A program made the translations under genes and the position numbers. From Campylobacteraceae bacterium (lineage in GTDB: Bacteria; Campylobacterota; Campylobacteria; Campylobacterales; Campylobacteraceae): a stretch of 64,000 nt of DNA. Shown in pieces: positions 61,062 through 64,000 of the stretch (its first letter is position 1; every line of letters starts with the position of its first letter). Location of the stretch: the NCBI GenBank assembly GCA_900753405.1, contig CAADYZ010000015.1, forward strand, positions 62,001 to 126,000, written 5' to 3'. The notes beneath the pieces are model-generated. The model made no database searches. It saw only the letters and a list, made by a program, of their open reading frames with translations, and was not told the DNA's origin.

Positions 61062-61166
61062 TTTGGCGAAATTTACAAGAGGTAAAATTTCGTTTTTACC
61101 AAGTTGAAACTTTTACTTAGCAAAATTGTAACTTTCAAAAGGCGGTTTTTGAGCCAAAAACGCCCC

Positions 61167-61194
61167 AAAATGTCAAATTTGAATTTGACATTTT
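61167..61194 (+). terminator. repeat-based hairpin before the tig promoter
   Basis: AAAA and TTTT flank TGTCAAATTTGAATTTGACA (61171-61190), symmetric except at the central two bases; T-rich downstream. Probably ends transcription from the M16 gene. Confidence 0.55.
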
Positions 61195-61204
61195 ACGCTG
61201 TTTT

Positions 61205-61217
61205 ATTATATATAATT
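61205..61217 (+). promoter_or_regulatory. candidate -10 for tig-clpP-def
   Basis: TTATATATAATTA, containing TATAAT, is about 130 bases before tig. Confidence 0.35.
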
Positions 61218-61345
61218 ATGGTAGGAGTGCGAAAAACGGGGCTTTTTTGCGCTAGATGGGCGGTTTAAACAAACTAGTTTAAAGCAAGTTTAAGTAAATC
61301 TTTTTTATACTCATTTTTTTAACATTCCAACTTTAAGGATTGCAA

Positions 61346-62638
61346 ATGCAAATCAATGCAAACAAACTAGACAACGCTAACGCTTCTTTCTCTACAAATG
61401 TTGAGACAAAAGAGCTTGACGCAAAAGTTGCTGAACTTGCAAAAAAGCAAGTTAAAAATGTAACCATCGCTGGCTTCCGCAAAGGCAAAGCACCTGTTGA
61501 AGAGGTTCTAAAACGCTATGGCGCAGAGCTTAAAAACGATGTTCGCAACGAGCTTTTTGCCGAGATTATCACAAAAGGTGTAAAACTAGTTGATAAAGAA
61601 GAAAAAGATGTCATCGGGCAACCATTTTTGTCAAAATTCGAGGAGAAAGATGGCAAAACTGAGATCGAGATCGAAGTTAGCTTCCGCCCTGAGGTTGATG
61701 TGACTGGTTATGAAGAGTGCATTCCTGCGTTTGACTACCCAACGACAAACCAAGAGGAGATCGAGCAAGAGAAAGCTGCAATTTTGTATAATGTAGCTCC
61801 GCTTGTTTATGTGGATAAGCCAAATGGCATTGAACTAGGTGACATCGCTGAGATCGATTTTAACGGAACGATTGACGGCGAAGGTTTCGAGGGTGGTTCA
61901 GCTAGCAATTTTAGAGTATTGCTAGGCTCAAACGCTTTGATCCCGGGTTTTGAGGATGGTGTTGTTGGGATGAAAATCGGCGAGAGCAAAAACATCTCTC
62001 TAACTTTCCCTGCTGACTACCAAGCAACCGCACTTGCAAACAAAAACGCAGTGTTTGCTGTGACGCTAAAAGGCATTGTAAATAAAGCTGGCTTAGAGTT
62101 GAATGACGAAGTCTTAAAACAACTTTTGCCAAACGAGGCTGCGCCAAGCGTTGAGAAATTTGAGGATGTTGTAAAACGCACGATCATCGCTGCAAAACTA
62201 CAAAACTTGATCAACACTGAGTTGAAAGCAAAACTAAGTGAAGCTTTGGTTGCTAAATTTAACTTTGATCTACCAAAGAACATTGTTGAGCAGGAGATGA
62301 ATGTCAGACTAAACCAATCTTTCGCATCATTTAGCGAAGAGGAGAGAAAAGAAGTTAGCGAAAACCGCCTTGCTGCGCTAAACAAACGCGAAGAGTTCCG
62401 CCAAGCGGCGCAAGAGAGCGTAAAGCTTACTTTCATCATCGACAAACTAGCACAAGTTAGAAATGTGGTAGTGAGTGACAATGATGTCATCAACGCAGTT
62501 GCGATCGAAGCTCAACAAAACGGCATCGACCCACGCGCACACCTACAAGAGTGCCAAAACAGAGGCATTTTGCCGATCATCAAAATGGCGATGGTAGAAA
62601 ACCGCGTGATGCTTTCACTTTTCCAAAAAGCGGAGTAG
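61346..62638 (+). CDS. tig: trigger factor
   Basis: 430 residues. Ribosome-bound chaperone and prolyl isomerase. N-terminal ribosome-binding signature TIAGFRKGKAPVEEVLKRYG, the central FKBP domain (GDIAEIDFNGTIDGEGFEGGSASNFRVLLGSNALIPGFEDGVVGMKIGE), and a helical C-terminal chaperone domain. AAGGA precedes the ATG at 61346. tig-clpP-def is a conserved order, coupling nascent-chain folding, proteolysis and deformylation. Confidence 0.96.
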   Translation: MQINANKLDNANASFSTNVETKELDAKVAELAKKQVKNVTIAGFRKGKAPVEEVLKRYGAELKNDVRNELFAEIITKGVKLVDKEEKDVIGQPFLSKFEEKDGKTEIEIEVSFRPEVDVTGYEECIPAFDYPTTNQEEIEQEKAAILYNVAPLVYVDKPNGIELGDIAEIDFNGTIDGEGFEGGSASNFRVLLGSNALIPGFEDGVVGMKIGESKNISLTFPADYQATALANKNAVFAVTLKGIVNKAGLELNDEVLKQLLPNEAAPSVEKFEDVVKRTIIAAKLQNLINTELKAKLSEALVAKFNFDLPKNIVEQEMNVRLNQSFASFSEEERKEVSENRLAALNKREEFRQAAQESVKLTFIIDKLAQVRNVVVSDNDVINAVAIEAQQNGIDPRAHLQECQNRGILPIIKMAMVENRVMLSLFQKAE

Positions 62639-62641
62639 TGA

Positions 62642-63232
62642 ATGACTACTAATTATGTTCCTTATGTTTATGAAAAAACAGGAAAGGGCGACACAACTTA
62701 CGACATCTACTCGCGGCTTTTAAAAGACAGGATTATCCTGCTAAGCGGCGAGATAGATGACGACAAGGCGAGCGTTGTTGTCGCTCAGCTTCTTTTCCTA
62801 GAAGCGCAAGATCCAGACAAGGACATTTATCTTTACATCAACAGTCCGGGTGGCGTTGTCACAAGCGGTTTAAGCATTTTTGACACGATGAATTACATCC
62901 GCCCGGATGTCTCTACGATTTGCATCGGACAGGCGGCTAGTATGGGGGCTTTCTTGCTTTGTAGCGGTGCAAAGGGAAAAAGGTTTTCTCTACCTAATTC
63001 TCGGATTATGATCCACCAGCCGTTAGGTGGAGCGCGCGGACAAGCGACTGAGATCGAAATTCAGTTCAACGAGATCAACAGGCTCAAAAAGCTTCTTAAC
63101 TCGGTGATGGCGAAAAACACTGGACAAAAGCTCTCTAAAATCGAAAAAGACACCGATAGAGACTTTTTTATGAGTGCGACTGAGGCTGTTGAATACGGGT
63201 TGATCGATAGTGTTGTTGAGCGTAAAAACTAA
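62642..63232 (+). CDS. clpP: ATP-dependent Clp protease proteolytic subunit
   Basis: 196 residues. Serine protease core with the nucleophile in GQAASMGAFLLCSGAKGKR and the histidine in SRIMIHQPLGG. Starts 3 bases after tig, with GGAG overlapping the end of tig. Followed by a symmetrical repeat hairpin. Confidence 0.97.
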   Translation: MTTNYVPYVYEKTGKGDTTYDIYSRLLKDRIILLSGEIDDDKASVVVAQLLFLEAQDPDKDIYLYINSPGGVVTSGLSIFDTMNYIRPDVSTICIGQAASMGAFLLCSGAKGKRFSLPNSRIMIHQPLGGARGQATEIEIQFNEINRLKKLLNSVMAKNTGQKLSKIEKDTDRDFFMSATEAVEYGLIDSVVERKN

Positions 63233-63242
63233 CCTACCAAAA

Positions 63243-63270
63243 GACTTGTCAAATTTGAATTTGACAAGTC
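63243..63270. terminator. repeat-based hairpin between clpP and def
   Basis: GACTTGTCAAATTT and GAATTTGACAAGTC form a 28-base inverted repeat, symmetric except at the centre, 10 bases after clpP. A T-run follows at 63279. It may reduce read-through into def. Confidence 0.6.
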
Positions 63271-63307
63271 GGATGATTCTTTTAAATTTTCCACATAGTG
63301 AGTTTTA

Positions 63308-63847
63308 ATGAAATTAGAAATTCTAACCTACCCAAACAAACTGCTTTTTACCAGAAGTTGCGAGGTTGTCGAGTTTAACGAGGAGTTGCATACGCTTTTG
63401 GATGATATGTACGAGACGATGCTTGCAGAGGGCGGCATCGGGCTTGCGGCGGTGCAGGTCGGGCGGGCGGTGCGAGCGTTTATCATCAACCTTGTTGGCG
63501 AAAATGACGAGCAGAAAAAAGAGGATTTAATAGAGTTTATCAACCCAGTTTTTACTAGCAAAGTTGGCGAGCAGGTTTTCACAGAGGGTTGCCTAAGCGT
63601 GCCGGGGTTTTACGAAGAGGTGTGCCGCGCAAGCGAAGTTGTCATCGAGTTTCAAGACAGGTTTGGCAAGCCGCACACACTTGAAGCTAGCGGGCTTTTA
63701 GCTGTTGCGACTCAGCACGAAAACGACCACCTTGATGGACATTTATTCATCGAAAAAATCGGCTACAAACAACGCAAAGCCTTTGACAAAGAGTTTAAGA
63801 AAAACGGCTTTAAACGCCTCAAAAAAGCTAGACAAAACGAAGAGTGA
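63308..63847 (+). CDS. def: peptide deformylase
   Basis: 179 residues. Removes the formyl group placed by Fmt (52310). All three motifs are present: GIGLAAVQVG, EGCLSVPGF with the metal-binding Cys, and QHENDHLDGHLF with the HExxH ligands. The ribosome site is weak (GAGTTTTA), which fits dependence on upstream translation. The C-terminal tail is Lys-rich (KKNGFKRLKKARQ). Confidence 0.95.
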   Translation: MKLEILTYPNKLLFTRSCEVVEFNEELHTLLDDMYETMLAEGGIGLAAVQVGRAVRAFIINLVGENDEQKKEDLIEFINPVFTSKVGEQVFTEGCLSVPGFYEEVCRASEVVIEFQDRFGKPHTLEASGLLAVATQHENDHLDGHLFIEKIGYKQRKAFDKEFKKNGFKRLKKARQNEE

Positions 63848-63917
63848 CGCTGAGGAAAACTTCAAAACGAGTGACGCCGCGAAATTAGTTTGAAGCGTGG
63901 TTGGCACTGACGCGGTT

Positions 63918-63996
63918 GGCAAAGCGACTTAAAGCGTGTTGGCTTGTGGCAGTTGGGTTAGTGAGACGGCAAGGCGATTTAGAGTGTGTTGGATTA
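63918..63996 (+). repeat. imperfect 50-bp tandem repeat at the window end
   Basis: GGCAAAGCGACTTAAAGCGT (63918-63937) and GGCAAGGCGATTTAGAGTGT (63968-63987) with the following GTTGG match at a 50-base offset. No gene was seen in 63848-64000. Confidence 0.6.
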
Positions 63997-64000
63997 ACGC

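Larger units (their letters stand above)
61062..61345. other. 284-bp intergenic region before tig
   Basis: Holds a hairpin at 61140-61165 (GGCGGTTTTTG with CAAAAACGCC), a near-perfect repeat at 61171-61190, an AT-rich promoter-like segment at 61201-61217, and AAGGA before tig. No gene was seen. Confidence 0.7.

Overview
The window is chromosomal DNA from a Campylobacter-like member of the Campylobacterota. The evidence is the gene order and the protein types. A parA-parB-atpF'-atpF-atpH-atpA-atpG-atpD-atpC-tolQ-tolR-tolA-tolB-pal-cpoB-slyD block runs on the minus strand, as in C. jejuni. An ArsR/RacR/CprR-like response regulator, a DUF507 gene next to carA, an FqrB-type flavodoxin reductase with flavodoxin, and a short ComEC point the same way. 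Base composition looks richer in GC than C. jejuni, which suggests the oral/higher-GC Campylobacter group; this was judged by eye, not measured. No rRNA, tRNA, phage, IS element or CRISPR array was seen. Nearly all genes are housekeeping and tightly packed.

Layout. 1-5.0 kb: start of an RluA/RluD-type pseudouridine synthase (minus, cut by the window edge), an orphan response regulator with a long disordered tail, an aldehyde dehydrogenase with its DUF779 partner, a decayed partial copy of the DUF779 gene, and flavodoxin. 5.0-11.1 kb: mnmG, fbp, a Cys-repeat small protein, a NagZ-like lipoprotein, small hypothetical genes and an M23 peptidase. 11.1-18 kb: a small exported protein with a two-component pair, an antiporter-type permease, a U32 peptidase-family protein, a DUF815 ATPase and a family 2 glycosyltransferase. 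18-28.1 kb (mostly minus): comEC, accA, fabF, acpP, glnA, then mobB (plus), a TauE exporter, an arylsulfate sulfotransferase and prmA. 28.1-43.2 kb (minus): slyD, the Tol-Pal genes, F1Fo ATP synthase, parAB, birA and a large coiled-coil protein. 43.3-63.9 kb (mostly plus): uppP-nadK-recN-glyS, fqrB, a TrmN6-like methylase-dxs-fmt run, DUF507-carA-LolC/E-like permease-pgsA-waaF-like-tcdA-M16, and tig-clpP-def.

The outstanding signal is a dispersed short palindrome, ideal form TGTCAAATTCGAATTTGACA, with its perfect 12-bp core at 19 places by eye and many one-sided variants, roughly one copy or variant per kilobase. It lies in intergenic hairpins, several of which look like terminators, and also in frame inside at least eleven conserved genes, where it encodes either SNSNLT or VKFEFD. 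In MnmG, FabF, PrmA, Dxs, the LolC/E-like permease and the TrmN6-like methylase the copy or variant sits in an extra segment that the family normally lacks. The core consists of two adjoining RAATTY sites, the motif whose methylation marks transforming DNA in C. jejuni, so an uptake-sequence-like role is a testable idea; a Rickettsia-palindrome-like selfish element and a terminator/nucleoid site are the alternatives.
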